Position numbers and translations under genes: made by a program. A stretch of DNA of 64,000 bases from CAWBFD01 sp963788115 (GTDB taxonomy: Bacteria > Actinomycetota > Thermoleophilia > Solirubrobacterales > 70-9), in the NCBI GenBank assembly GCA_963788115.1, contig CAWBFD010000004.1:1612001-1676000 (forward strand), given 5' to 3'. Below the pieces are notes generated by a model. It was not told where the DNA came from. It was given only the letters and a program-made list of their open reading frames with translations, and did not search any database. Below, piece by piece: positions 1 to 8,173 of the stretch (its first letter is position 1; every line of letters starts with the position of its first letter).

Positions 1-263
1 GCGACGGCGCCCGCCCCCTGGGGCGCGTGGTGAACGGCTTCGGTAACAACGGCCGCGACGGCTACGAGGGCGTTCGCCGGGCCAACATGTTCGGCACCTA
101 CCTGCACGGCCCGCTGCTGCCGAAGAACGCGTGGCTGGCCGATCGCCTCACGGCCCTGGCCCTCGCCCGAGGCGGGGGTGACGAGCCGGAGCTCGAGCCG
201 CTCGACGACCAGCTCGAGCGCGCCGCGCACGAATCGGCGCAGCGAGCGGCTCTGCGTAGATAA
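1..263 (+). CDS. GatD-like type 1 glutamine amidotransferase, C-terminal end only
   Basis: This is the 3' end of a gene that begins before the window; the reading frame starts at base 3. The visible part contains GFGNNGRDGYEGVR followed by GTYLHGPLLPKNAWLADRL. This is the C-terminal signature of CobB/CobQ-like amidotransferases of the GatD type, and the His of YLHGP is the catalytic-triad His. In Gram-positive bacteria GatD works with MurT to amidate the D-Glu of lipid II. The MurT partner would be expected upstream, outside the window, so the MurT/GatD role is inferred. The tail after the family signature is Glu/Arg-rich and not informative. Confidence 0.72.
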   Translation, partial: DGARPLGRVVNGFGNNGRDGYEGVRRANMFGTYLHGPLLPKNAWLADRLTALALARGGGDEPELEPLDDQLERAAHESAQRAALRR

Positions 264-269
264 GCGCGC

Positions 270-701
270 TCAGCGCCCGCTCGAGCCGAACCCGGCGGCG
301 CCGCGGGTGCTCACCGCCAACTCGGTCGCCTCGACGGCCTCGACCTCAGCGAACGGAGCCACCAGGAGCTGGGCGATGCGGTCGCCGGCCGCGACCTCGA
401 ACGCGTCCCTGGGATCCGTGTTCAGCAGCAGCACCCGCAACTCGCCGCGGTAGCCGGAGTCGATCAAGCCCGGGGCGTTGACCAGGGCGATGCCATGCCT
501 GTCGGCGAGGCCGGAGCGGGGCAGCACCAGCCCGGCGTGGCCGGCCGGGATCTCGACCGCGACCCCGGTGCCGACGCTGGCGCGCTCGCCGGGTCCGATG
601 GTTGCGTCCTCGGCCGCGAACAGATCGAGACCCGCGTCGCCGTCGTGGGCGCGGGTCGGAAGGGTCGCGGTGCCGATCAGGCGCCTGACGCGCAGATCCA
701 C
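270..701 (-). CDS. dut: dUTP diphosphatase (dUTPase)
   Basis: The enzyme hydrolyses dUTP to dUMP and pyrophosphate, which keeps uracil out of DNA and supplies dUMP for thymidylate synthesis. All five motifs of the trimeric dUTPase family are visible in order: HDGDAGLDL (about residue 19), PRSGLA (61), GLIDSGYRGEL with the catalytic Asp (79), GDRIAQLL (106) and RGAAGFGSSGR at the very C-terminus. The length, 143 aa, is normal. The start is GTG. The gene converges on the amidotransferase with only 6 bp between stops and lies 11 bp downstream of hflX, probably in the same transcript. Confidence 0.96.
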   Translation of the reverse strand: MDLRVRRLIGTATLPTRAHDGDAGLDLFAAEDATIGPGERASVGTGVAVEIPAGHAGLVLPRSGLADRHGIALVNAPGLIDSGYRGELRVLLLNTDPRDAFEVAAGDRIAQLLVAPFAEVEAVEATELAVSTRGAAGFGSSGR

Positions 702-712
702 GGCGTCGCAGA

Positions 713-2086
713 CTAGCCGGGGGCCCGGGGCCCCTCGAGCGCTGCGGCGCCGCTGCGGTCCCCGTTCACCGCAAACTCCGCGAACCGATGGATGAGTGCG
801 GCGGGGACCCGGGCGCGCACCAGCACGCCCTCGGCACGGTCCTCCCGCTCGAGGTCGCCCGCGAGGCGGTGCAGCTCCGACAGGGTCGCCCCCTCGGAGT
901 AGGGCAGCAGGAGCTCGACCGGTCGGAGCGTCTCCTCGAACGCCGCGGCGATCCGATCGCGAAGACCGTCGAGGGCCTCACCGGTTTCCGCCGAGACGGC
1001 GATCGCGTCGCGAGCGCCGACGAGCAATTCGCGGCGGGCGTCTTCGTCGAGCAGGTCGAGCTTGTTGTAGACGAGCAGGCGTGGGCGGTCATCGGCGCCG
1101 ATCTCCTCGAGCACGGCGTCGACCGCCGCGATCGCTCCTTGCCTCGAGGCGGGCGGCTCCGAAGCGTCAACCACATGCACGATCAAGTCGGCGAGCCGGG
1201 TCTCCTCGAGCGTCGCCTTGAACGCGTCCACCAGCTGGTGAGGGAGCTTGCGGATGAAGCCGACGGTGTCGGTGATCAGGTAATCGCGGCCCTGGTGGCG
1301 GTACGAGCGGGTGGTCGGATCGAGGGTGTGGAAGAGCCTCTCCCCCACACCGACGCCCGCGCCGGTGAGCGCGTTGACGAGGGTCGACTTGCCGGCGTTG
1401 GTGTAACCGGCGAGGGCGATCGTGGGCAGCGGTGAGGCCTCGCGCCCCTGCCGCATGACCGAGCGGTTGCGCTCCAGCCGGCCCAGACGGCGCCGCAGGG
1501 TGGCGATCCGATCGCGGGCGAGCCGGCGGTCGGTCTCGATCTGCGACTCGCCGGGGCCCCGGGTGCCGATCCCGCCGTCCATCCGCCCCGCGCCGAGTCG
1601 CTCCAGATGGGTCCAGAGGCCGCGCATCCGCGCCAGGTTGTATTCGAGTTGCGCCAGCTCGACCTGGAGCTTGCCTTCGGCTGTGTGCGCGTGGTCGGCG
1701 AAGATGTCGAGGATCACGGCCGTCCGATCGATCACCGGCACCCCGAGGTAAGCCTCGAGGTTGCGCTCCTGGCGTGGGGCGAGCTCGTCGTCGGAAGCCA
1801 CGAGGTTCGCGTCGGCTCGCGCGATCTCGCGACGGAGCTCGGCGAGCTTGCCGCGGCCGAGGTAGCGGTTGGGGTCAGGCGCCGGCCGCACCTGGACCAT
1901 CTCGCCGGCGGTGGCTACGCCCGCGGTGCGGAGCAGTTCCTTGAGCTCGGCCAGCGGATCCCCGTCGGCCGGCGTGGATTCGGCGACGCCGATCGCAAGG
2001 GCGCGCTGCCGCGCCCTCGGGTTCTGGATCCCGGCGTCCCCGGCGCCGCGGGTCTCGGCCAAGCGGCCGTTTCGGGTTCGCTGCAC
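713..2086 (-). CDS. hflX: Ribosome-associated GTPase HflX
   Basis: HflX is a GTPase that binds the 50S subunit and splits stalled ribosomes under stress. The Obg-HflX G domain is clear: P-loop GYTNAGKST at residues 227-235, G3 motif DTVGF at 273-277 followed by the family-typical IRKLPHQLVDAFKATLEE, and NKLD further on. The N-terminal half contains the HflX-specific glycine-rich element GIGTRGPGESQIETDRR near residue 172. The start is GTG at 2086. At 457 aa it has the usual length. In mycobacteria hflX lies close to dapF and miaA, as it does here, although here an RtcB block intervenes. Confidence 0.96.
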   Translation of the reverse strand: MQRTRNGRLAETRGAGDAGIQNPRARQRALAIGVAESTPADGDPLAELKELLRTAGVATAGEMVQVRPAPDPNRYLGRGKLAELRREIARADANLVASDDELAPRQERNLEAYLGVPVIDRTAVILDIFADHAHTAEGKLQVELAQLEYNLARMRGLWTHLERLGAGRMDGGIGTRGPGESQIETDRRLARDRIATLRRRLGRLERNRSVMRQGREASPLPTIALAGYTNAGKSTLVNALTGAGVGVGERLFHTLDPTTRSYRHQGRDYLITDTVGFIRKLPHQLVDAFKATLEETRLADLIVHVVDASEPPASRQGAIAAVDAVLEEIGADDRPRLLVYNKLDLLDEDARRELLVGARDAIAVSAETGEALDGLRDRIAAAFEETLRPVELLLPYSEGATLSELHRLAGDLEREDRAEGVLVRARVPAALIHRFAEFAVNGDRSGAAALEGPRAPG

Positions 2087-2161
2087 TTACGACGATTGTA
2101 GGCGGCGCCTCAGCCGGCGACTTCGCGGACCGGACCACGGGGTCCGGATAGGCTGGCGCCG
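2087..2161. promoter_or_regulatory. Divergent intergenic region with a 7-bp perfect hairpin
   Basis: The 75 bp between the divergent hflX and epimerase genes must hold both promoters. A perfect inverted repeat CCGGACC/GGTCCGG with a four-base loop lies at 2130-2147, 14 bp before the epimerase start. I see no convincing -35/-10 pair. The hairpin could be an operator or a 5'-UTR structure. Confidence 0.3.
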
Positions 2162-3145
2162 ATGAGGGTGTTCGTCACGGGAGGTACCGGTTTCATCGGC
2201 GGACATGTGGTCCGCCGGCTGCGGGAACGCGGCGACGAGGTGCGCGCGCTCGTCCGCGACCCGCTGCGGAGCCAGGAGCTGCGGGAGCTGGGCTGCGAGC
2301 CGATCGGTGGGAGCCTCACGGACTCCGCCGCGATCCGCGACGGCATCGGCGGTTGCGACGCGGCCATCCACGGCGCCGCTGTATACGAGGTCGGGATCCC
2401 GCAGAGCCGACACCGCGCCATGTACGAGGCCAACGTCGTCGGGACCGAGAACGTGCTCCGGGCTGCGCTCGAGGGGGGACTCGAACGGGTCGTCTACGTC
2501 TCCACCGTCGGCGCGTTCGGCAATACCCACGGCCAGGTCGTGGACGAGGCCTATCGCCATTCCGGACGCGAGTTCACCTCCTATTACGAGCAGACGAAGT
2601 ACGAGGCGCACGAGATCGCGAGGCGCCTGATCGCCGAGGGCCTGCCCTGCGTGATCGTTCAGCCGGGTGGCGTCTACGGGCCCGGCGACCACTCCGCGAT
2701 CGGCAAGCAGATGAGCGATTTCCTCGCTGGCCGGATGCCGCTGGTCCCATTCCCCGATCTCGGGATGAACCTCGTCCACGTCGAGGACGTCGCCGCCGGC
2801 GTGCTGCTGGCGCTCGACAAGGGGGCCCCCGGCGAGTCCTACGTGCTGGGCGGAGAGATCGCGACCATGCGCGGGATGATTGACGCGCTCGCGGTCGCCT
2901 CCGACAAGCGACCGCCGCGAGGAAACGTTCCGACCGCGGTCATGAAGGCGCTTGCCCCGCTCGGCCCGATCGTGGGGAAGGTGATGGGCCAGCCGCCCAA
3001 CCTGCGGGAGCTGATCAGCTCCGCCGACGGCGTCACTTTCTGGGCGACAGACGCGAAGGCCAGGTCCGAGCTCGGCTACGCGCCGCGCGATCTCGAGGAG
3101 GGTCTCCCCGACATCGTGGCCGAGCACGAGCGGCGCCGGGCATAG
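2162..3145 (+). CDS. NAD(P)-dependent epimerase/dehydratase (extended SDR, dihydroflavonol-reductase-like)
   Basis: The protein begins with the Rossmann motif GGTGFIGGHV (residues 7-16), followed by a typical extended-SDR core. The catalytic Ser lies in VSTVGAFG and the YxxxK pair in YYEQTKYEA. The later segment VQPGGVYGPGD is also typical of DFR/hopanoid-associated epimerases. At 327 aa it has the usual length. The substrate cannot be read from sequence. The stop codon is 5 bp from the archease start, so it is probably co-transcribed with the RNA-ligation genes, although no functional link is obvious. Confidence 0.85.
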   Translation: MRVFVTGGTGFIGGHVVRRLRERGDEVRALVRDPLRSQELRELGCEPIGGSLTDSAAIRDGIGGCDAAIHGAAVYEVGIPQSRHRAMYEANVVGTENVLRAALEGGLERVVYVSTVGAFGNTHGQVVDEAYRHSGREFTSYYEQTKYEAHEIARRLIAEGLPCVIVQPGGVYGPGDHSAIGKQMSDFLAGRMPLVPFPDLGMNLVHVEDVAAGVLLALDKGAPGESYVLGGEIATMRGMIDALAVASDKRPPRGNVPTAVMKALAPLGPIVGKVMGQPPNLRELISSADGVTFWATDAKARSELGYAPRDLEEGLPDIVAEHERRRA

Positions 3146-3150
3146 CCTCC

Positions 3151-3543
3151 GTGCACGAGTGGGTGGATCACACCTCCGAGCTCGAGCTGCGGATCGAGGC
3201 CGCAAGCCCGGAGGAGGCGTTCGCCGAGGCCATGGTGGCGCTCGGCGAGCTGCTCGACGGGAACGCGGGAGGGGCGGCCGACGAGCACGAGATCAGCGTG
3301 AGCGCGCCGGACCGGGCGACGCTCCTGGCGGAGTGGCTGAACGAGCTGGTGTTCCTGGCCGAGACCCGGGGGTTTGTGCCCACCCGGATCGAGCGGGTCT
3401 CGCTCGGCGAGACCGTCATGGACGCGACCGTCGCCGGGATCCGCGGCGGGGCGAGGCCGCTGGTGAAGGCGGTGACCTACCATCGTCTGGAGCTGACCGA
3501 GATCGACGATGCTTGGCGCGCGCGGGTCATTTTCGACGTCTAG
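3151..3543 (+). CDS. Archease (RtcB activator)
   Basis: The small acidic protein (130 aa) starts with the archease signature HEWVDHTSELELRIEA and has the family pattern of SPEEAFAEAMVALGELL, then LAEWLNELVFLAE, ending in ...TYHRLEL and a hydrophobic final strand. Archeases bind metal through conserved Asp residues and accelerate guanylylation and turnover of the RNA ligase RtcB. RtcB is encoded 75 bp downstream, so context supports the call. The start (GTG) lies 5 bp after the epimerase stop. Confidence 0.9.
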   Translation: MHEWVDHTSELELRIEAASPEEAFAEAMVALGELLDGNAGGAADEHEISVSAPDRATLLAEWLNELVFLAETRGFVPTRIERVSLGETVMDATVAGIRGGARPLVKAVTYHRLELTEIDDAWRARVIFDV

Positions 3544-3618
3544 GCCCGGACCGCGGGTAAGACGCCTCAACCCATGGAGGCCGGCGCGCGCCCTCCCACC
3601 CGATGAGCGAGGCGGCCG

Positions 3619-5082
3619 ATGATGCGGCCGGGCGACTCGGGCGACGAGCGACCCGTTACGGCCCTTCGTCAGGTCGATGACACGCTCTGGGAGGTCCCGG
3701 CAAGCGCGCGAGCTGACATGCGCGTGCCCGCTCGGGTGTTCGCGAGCGCGGAGCTGATCGAGGCGATCGCCGACGATCAGTCGCTGGAGCAGCTCCAGAA
3801 CGTCGCCACGCTCCCCGGTGTGGTCGAGGCGGCGATCGCGATGCCGGACATCCACCAGGGATACGGCTTCCCCGTCGGCGGGCTTGCTGCCACGGAGCCG
3901 CCGGACGGGGTCGTCTCCCCAGGGGGCGTCGGCTACGACATCAACTGCGGAGTCCGGCTCCTCGTGGCCCCGTTCACCGCGGACGAGCTCGGAGCGCACA
4001 AGGAGCGCCTGGTTCACGAGATCTCCCGTCAGGCCCCGGCCGGCGCGGGGCGCGGGGCGGGCATCCGCCTGCATGGCCGAGAGCTCGACCGAGTGCTCGA
4101 GGGGGGCCCCGCGGCGCTGGTCGAGCGCGGCATCGGTACCGCGGACGACGTCGAGCGCACCGAGTCGCGCGGCCGGCTCGCTGGCGCCGACCCGGGCGCG
4201 GTGTCGCCCCGCGCCCGCGAGCGCGGGTCGGATCAGCTCGGCACGGTCGGCTCGGGCAATCACTTCATCGAGGTCCAGCGGGTGGATCGCGTCTTCGGCG
4301 CCGACGACGCCGCCGCGCTCGGACTGAACGAGGGGGCGGTCACCTTCCTGATCCACTCCGGGTCGCGCGGTCTCGGCCATCAGGTCTGCACCGATTACGT
4401 CAGGCGCATGGACGCCGCGATCGAGCGCTACCGGATCGAGCTTCCCGACCGCCAGCTCGCCTGCGCGCCGCTCAGCTCGGAGGAGGCGCGCGAGTACCTG
4501 GCCGCGATGGCCGCGGCGGCCAACTACGCCTGGGCCAACCGAGCGGCCCTGGCCCACGCGGTGCGCGAGTCAGTGCGGGCGATCGTGAGCGACGACGCCG
4601 CCGACGGCACTCGCCAGGTCTACGACGTCGCGCACAACGTCGCCAAGCTGGAGACCTACCATGGGCGTCAGCTCTGCGTCCATCGCAAGGGTGCAACCCG
4701 GGCGTTCCCCCCGGGCCATGCCGAGATCCCCCGCGACTACCGCGACGCCGGCCAGCCGGTGTTCATCCCCGGGAGCATGGGCACGTCGAGCTTCGTCCTC
4801 ACGGGACGCCCCGGCTCGATCGAGCGCTCCTTCGGCACCGTCTGTCACGGCGCCGGGCGGATGATGAGCCGCACCCGGGCCCGCAAGCGGATCGGCGGCG
4901 CCGAGCTCCGCCGCCAGCTCGAGGAGGCCGGGATCACGGTTCGCTGCCCCTCGAACCGCGGCCTGAGCGAGGAGGCTCCGTTCGCCTACAAGGACGTCGA
5001 GGTTGTGGTCGAGGTCGTGGAGCGGGCGGGCCTCGCCGCGCGGGTGGCGCAACTCCGTCCGATCGGGGTGGTCAAGGGCTAA
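3619..5082 (+). CDS. rtcB: RNA-splicing ligase RtcB
   Basis: RtcB is a GTP- and Mn-dependent ligase that joins 3'-phosphate or 2',3'-cyclic-phosphate RNA ends to 5'-OH ends, in RNA repair. Family motifs are all present: DIHQGYGFPVGG (77-88), SPGGVGYDINCGVRLL with the metal-binding Asp and Cys110, GSGNHFIEVQ, HSGSRGLGHQV, AHNVAKLE, VHRKGATRAFPPG and, near the C-terminus, CHGAGRMMSR with the His that is guanylylated. The length, 487 aa, is normal. The start is one of two consecutive ATGs at 3619. The gene follows archease, as in other archease-RtcB operons. Confidence 0.96.
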   Translation: MMRPGDSGDERPVTALRQVDDTLWEVPASARADMRVPARVFASAELIEAIADDQSLEQLQNVATLPGVVEAAIAMPDIHQGYGFPVGGLAATEPPDGVVSPGGVGYDINCGVRLLVAPFTADELGAHKERLVHEISRQAPAGAGRGAGIRLHGRELDRVLEGGPAALVERGIGTADDVERTESRGRLAGADPGAVSPRARERGSDQLGTVGSGNHFIEVQRVDRVFGADDAAALGLNEGAVTFLIHSGSRGLGHQVCTDYVRRMDAAIERYRIELPDRQLACAPLSSEEAREYLAAMAAAANYAWANRAALAHAVRESVRAIVSDDAADGTRQVYDVAHNVAKLETYHGRQLCVHRKGATRAFPPGHAEIPRDYRDAGQPVFIPGSMGTSSFVLTGRPGSIERSFGTVCHGAGRMMSRTRARKRIGGAELRRQLEEAGITVRCPSNRGLSEEAPFAYKDVEVVVEVVERAGLAARVAQLRPIGVVKG

Positions 5083-5095
5083 ACCAAGCCGGCCC

Positions 5096-6262
5096 CTAGA
5101 CGTGCTCGCGGATCCGCTCCACGGCCTCCGCGATGCGCGCGTCCCGCGTTGTCAGGGAGATCCGGAAGAACCCCTCGCCGCTCGGCCCGTACATCGATCC
5201 CGGCGAGACGACCACGGCCGCCCGCTCGAGCACCAGCTCCGCGAACGAGGTCGATGTGTGCCCTTCCGGGACCGGCGCCCAGACGTAGATCGTGCCCTTC
5301 GGCGGTGAGACGGCGACGCCGATCTCGCGCAGGGCCTCGACCACGAGGTCACGGCGGCGGGCGTAGATCGCGTTCATCTCCTCGATCGGCTCGCGGGGCC
5401 CCTCGAGCGCGGCCACCCCGGCCAGTTGGATCGCCTCGAAGAGTCCCGAGTCGATGTTCGTCTTCAGCCGCCAATAGGCGTTCACGGCATCGGCGTTCCC
5501 GAGGATCGCGGCACAGCGCCAGCCGGTCATGTTGAACCCCTTCGACAGCGAGAACACCTCGACCCCCACCTCCTTGGCGCCGGGCGTGGCGAGGAAGCTG
5601 GGCGCGACGTAGCCGTCGTAGGTGGTCTCCGAGTAGGGGCTGTCGTGGACGACCAGGACCTGGTGCCGGCGAGCCAGCTCGACGACCCGCTCGAAGAAGC
5701 CGTCCGGGACGATCGCTCCCGTCGGGTTGTTGGGGTAGTTGAGGAAGATCAGGCGGGCGCGGTCGAGGCTCTCGGCCGGAATTCGCTCGAGGTCGGGCAC
5801 GAATCCGAGCTCGGGATCAAGCGGCAGCAGCGCCGCCTCGGCGCCGGCCAGCGCGGGGCCGCCCGTGTATACGGGGTATCCCGGGTCCGAGGCGAGGGCG
5901 ACGTCACCGGGGTCGAGGAAGGCGAAGCAGAGGTTGTAGATGCACTCCTTGGAGCCGATCGCCGGAATCACCTCCGCCTCCGGGTCGATCTCAACCGCGA
6001 ACCGATCGCCGTAGAACCGCGCGAACGCCGCGCGGAATTCCTCGCGCCCGCGGTTGGAGGGGTAGTTGTGGTTGGCCGGGTCCGCCACTGCGAGCTCCAT
6101 GGCCGCGACGATGTGCGGATAGGTCGGGAGGTCGGGATCGCCGATCCCGAGGCTGATCACGTCGATCCCGGCCCTGCGCTTGTCCGCGATCCGCCGTTCG
6201 AGCTCAGCGAACATGTACGGCGGGATCGCTTCCAGCCGCCTCGAAGGGTCGGTCAGCGCCAT
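5096..6262 (-). CDS. dapL: Class I aminotransferase, LL-diaminopimelate aminotransferase (DapL) type
   Basis: This is a PLP enzyme of fold type I. The substrate loop ISLGIGDPDLPTYPHIV, FLNYPNNPTGA, and the PLP lysine in FSLSKGFNMTGWR are visible, and the conserved Arg near the C-terminus is in GFFRISLT. The sequence style matches the DapL/LL-DAP aminotransferase branch, which converts tetrahydrodipicolinate directly to LL-diaminopimelate. dapF is about 1 kb upstream and dapA/dapB are in the same window, which supports the role. AspC/AlaT-like transaminases are close relatives, so the exact substrate is inferred. The start is ATG and the length is 388 aa. Confidence 0.8.
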   Translation of the reverse strand: MALTDPSRRLEAIPPYMFAELERRIADKRRAGIDVISLGIGDPDLPTYPHIVAAMELAVADPANHNYPSNRGREEFRAAFARFYGDRFAVEIDPEAEVIPAIGSKECIYNLCFAFLDPGDVALASDPGYPVYTGGPALAGAEAALLPLDPELGFVPDLERIPAESLDRARLIFLNYPNNPTGAIVPDGFFERVVELARRHQVLVVHDSPYSETTYDGYVAPSFLATPGAKEVGVEVFSLSKGFNMTGWRCAAILGNADAVNAYWRLKTNIDSGLFEAIQLAGVAALEGPREPIEEMNAIYARRRDLVVEALREIGVAVSPPKGTIYVWAPVPEGHTSTSFAELVLERAAVVVSPGSMYGPSGEGFFRISLTTRDARIAEAVERIREHV

Positions 6263-6284
6263 CGAGCGCCGGAGGGTATCCGAG

Positions 6285-6641
6285 CTACCCGGCAGGTGGC
6301 TGGTGCAGGCCGAAGCGCGAACCCTGGTCGTCGCGGCAGAGGCGGAAGTGGCCGTACTCGGCGGCGCTCTCCTCGGTGTTGTCTCCGGGGATCATCTCCA
6401 CGTCGCCGCCCAGCTCACGCACCCGGTCGGACGCCGCCTCGATGTCATCAACGCGGAAGAACAGGTACGGGCTCGCGCCCTCGTCTCCTCCGTGCATGCC
6501 GCCTCGCAGATTCGGAGTGGAGATCGCATAGCCCTCGGTCGGCCCCGGCTCGAACGTCCAGCCGAACAGGCTCTCGTAGAACGTGCGACCGCGCTCGGGG
6601 TCACCGACGCCGATCTCGAAGAAGCTCAGCTCGCCGCTCAT
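6285..6641 (-). CDS. VOC (glyoxalase/bleomycin-resistance) family protein
   Basis: The 118-aa protein has two beta-alpha-beta-beta-beta modules of the vicinal oxygen chelate fold. It begins FFEIGVGDPERGRTFYESLFGWTFE, continues with YLFFRVDDIEAASDRVRELGG, and ends with DDQGSRFGLHQP. These are hallmarks of small single-domain VOC proteins. Such proteins can be metal-dependent lyases, dioxygenases or resistance proteins, and nothing here fixes a substrate. It lies 22 bp upstream of the aminotransferase on the same strand and may be co-transcribed with it. Confidence 0.85.
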   Translation of the reverse strand: MSGELSFFEIGVGDPERGRTFYESLFGWTFEPGPTEGYAISTPNLRGGMHGGDEGASPYLFFRVDDIEAASDRVRELGGDVEMIPGDNTEESAAEYGHFRLCRDDQGSRFGLHQPPAG

Positions 6642-6666
6642 CCTTCATCCTTCATTCGCCGACGGA

Positions 6667-7248
6667 TCACAACTTACGGCGCTCCAGGTAGGCGCGTCCC
6701 CGCGGCGAGATCCGGTACCCGACCTCGAGGCTCTCGGTCAGGCCCAGCTCCTTGAGCCGGCGCACACGGCGTTTGAACGGTTGGGTCTCCGATCCGACCG
6801 ACGCCGCGAGGTCGGCGGCGCGAACCGCTGGATTCGCCGCGATCAGCTCCAGCAACCCGCGCGTCCATGGACCGTCGCGACTCGCCGCGTCCATTCGCGC
6901 CAGCCTTGACTCGATCTCGTCCAGCTCCAGCGCGGTCAGTGAGTCATGCCGGCGGAGCTCCACCCGCGGATCAGGCCCCGCGTAGTGCAGCCGGACGCGG
7001 TGGATGGGCCCGCGGGCGCGCACTGGAAACGCGTCGAACAGCTCCTCACGCGAGCTGAAGCCGGCGCGGCGCGCATCTCGATCGGTGATCTCCTCGGGGG
7101 CCACGATGCCGACCGCATCGACCTCCACCAGACCGACCGCCGTTCTCATCCGCGTTCCCGCGCGCACGCGGGCACGCTCCCAACGCCGGAATGCGAGCGT
7201 GACCGACCCGCCCGCGATGCCGTCGAGCGTGGTGCGCTTGAACAGCAC
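6667..7248 (-). CDS. ASCH-like N-terminal domain plus winged-helix C-terminal domain protein
   Basis: The 193-aa protein begins MLFKRTTLDGIAGGSVTLAFRRWE, resembling the ASCH/PUA-like RNA-binding fold (residues 1-100). The region after about residue 120 (WTRGLLELIAANPAVRAADLAASVG...RRVRRLKELGLTESLEVGYRISPRG) reads as a winged helix-turn-helix. The combination suggests a nucleic-acid-binding regulator or modifier, but no enzymatic motif is visible and the target is unknown. The start is GTG at 7248. It is probably the first gene of a short minus-strand group with the VOC protein and the aminotransferase. Confidence 0.65.
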   Translation of the reverse strand: MLFKRTTLDGIAGGSVTLAFRRWERARVRAGTRMRTAVGLVEVDAVGIVAPEEITDRDARRAGFSSREELFDAFPVRARGPIHRVRLHYAGPDPRVELRRHDSLTALELDEIESRLARMDAASRDGPWTRGLLELIAANPAVRAADLAASVGSETQPFKRRVRRLKELGLTESLEVGYRISPRGRAYLERRKL

Positions 7249-7291
7249 CTCCGCTCCTCAGATGATTGATTCGGATACGGAATCACTCATC

Positions 7292-8158
7292 TCAGCCGCT
7301 AACGCCTTCCAGCGCTCGCACGAGCTCCGGCGAGAGCTCGGCCGAGTAGACCGGCTCGGCTGAGCCCGTGAGGCGCAGGTCGAGCTCGGGCGAGACCTCC
7401 ACAACCAGCTCGCCGCCGTCCAGCTCGACCGTGATCGGGCTCCGAGCCCGACGCAGGTAGGCCGCGACCGCAGCGCCGCTGGCGCCGGTGCCGGATGAGA
7501 GCGTCTCCCCCACCCCGCGTTCGAAGATCCGGGCCCGGACCACGGACCCCCGGGTCTCGTCGCCCTGCTCCACGATGCGGATGAACGAGACGTTGGTGCG
7601 ATTCGGGAACAGCTCGCTGCGCGCGATCTCGGGCCCGATCGCCGCCAGGTCGAGGTGCTCGAGCTCGTCCCCAGCCTCGATCACGCACTGCGGGTTGCCG
7701 ACGTTGACGTGCCGGAAGTGCCACTCGCGCCCGCCGGACGTGACCGTGCCGGTGCCGTCGGGCGGGCCCGTGGGGTAGTCGGGCGAGGTCACCGAGGCGC
7801 GGCCGATCTCCATTGACACGGTCTTCGGGCCGGTGATCGTCGGGCGTACCTCGCCTGCCGGCGTCACGATCGCGAACTGGTCCCGATCGGTCCAGCCCCT
7901 CAGACGCAGGTAGAGCACGGCCTCGCGCGCGCCGTTGCCCGACAGCTCGGCCTCCGAGCCGTCCGGGTTGAAGATCCGCAGCTCGGCGACGTAACGCTCG
8001 TCCGTCGAGTCCGAGAGCAGCAGGACACCGTCCGAGCCGACGCCGAAGTGCGGGTCGCAAAGGCGGCTGATCCGTCCCGGGGTCGGCTCCCACGGGAGCC
8101 AATCGCGCTCGACGATCAGGTAGTCGTTGCCGAGCGCCTGCCACTTCTCGAAGCGCAT
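7292..8158 (-). CDS. dapF: Diaminopimelate epimerase family protein with Ser/Ser instead of the Cys/Cys active site
   Basis: The DapF fold is unmistakable: KWQALGNDYLIVE at the start, GVGSDGVLLL, NPDGSEAEL, HVNVGNPQCVIE, FPNRTNVSF and FERGVGETL. The normal enzyme interconverts LL- and meso-diaminopimelate with two Cys acting as acid and base. Here the first is Ser73 (codon 7940-7942, TCG, in LSGNGARE) and the second is Ser222 (codon 7493-7495, TCC, in LSSGTGASG). The accessory Cys positions of both motifs are also gone. The frame is intact and the rest is well conserved, so this is not simple decay. Whether it is an active epimerase is open. The position upstream of the dapL-like gene and beside miaA matches actinobacterial synteny. 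Confidence 0.88.
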   Translation of the reverse strand: MRFEKWQALGNDYLIVERDWLPWEPTPGRISRLCDPHFGVGSDGVLLLSDSTDERYVAELRIFNPDGSEAELSGNGAREAVLYLRLRGWTDRDQFAIVTPAGEVRPTITGPKTVSMEIGRASVTSPDYPTGPPDGTGTVTSGGREWHFRHVNVGNPQCVIEAGDELEHLDLAAIGPEIARSELFPNRTNVSFIRIVEQGDETRGSVVRARIFERGVGETLSSGTGASGAAVAAYLRRARSPITVELDGGELVVEVSPELDLRLTGSAEPVYSAELSPELVRALEGVSG

Positions 8159-8173
8159 CGCCGGGCGAGTATC

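Noticed and set aside
3076..4557. Long minus-strand open frame (493 codons) over archease and rtcB
   Set aside because: It is antisense to two well-conserved genes. High GC makes long antisense frames common, and its translation has no recognisable domain.
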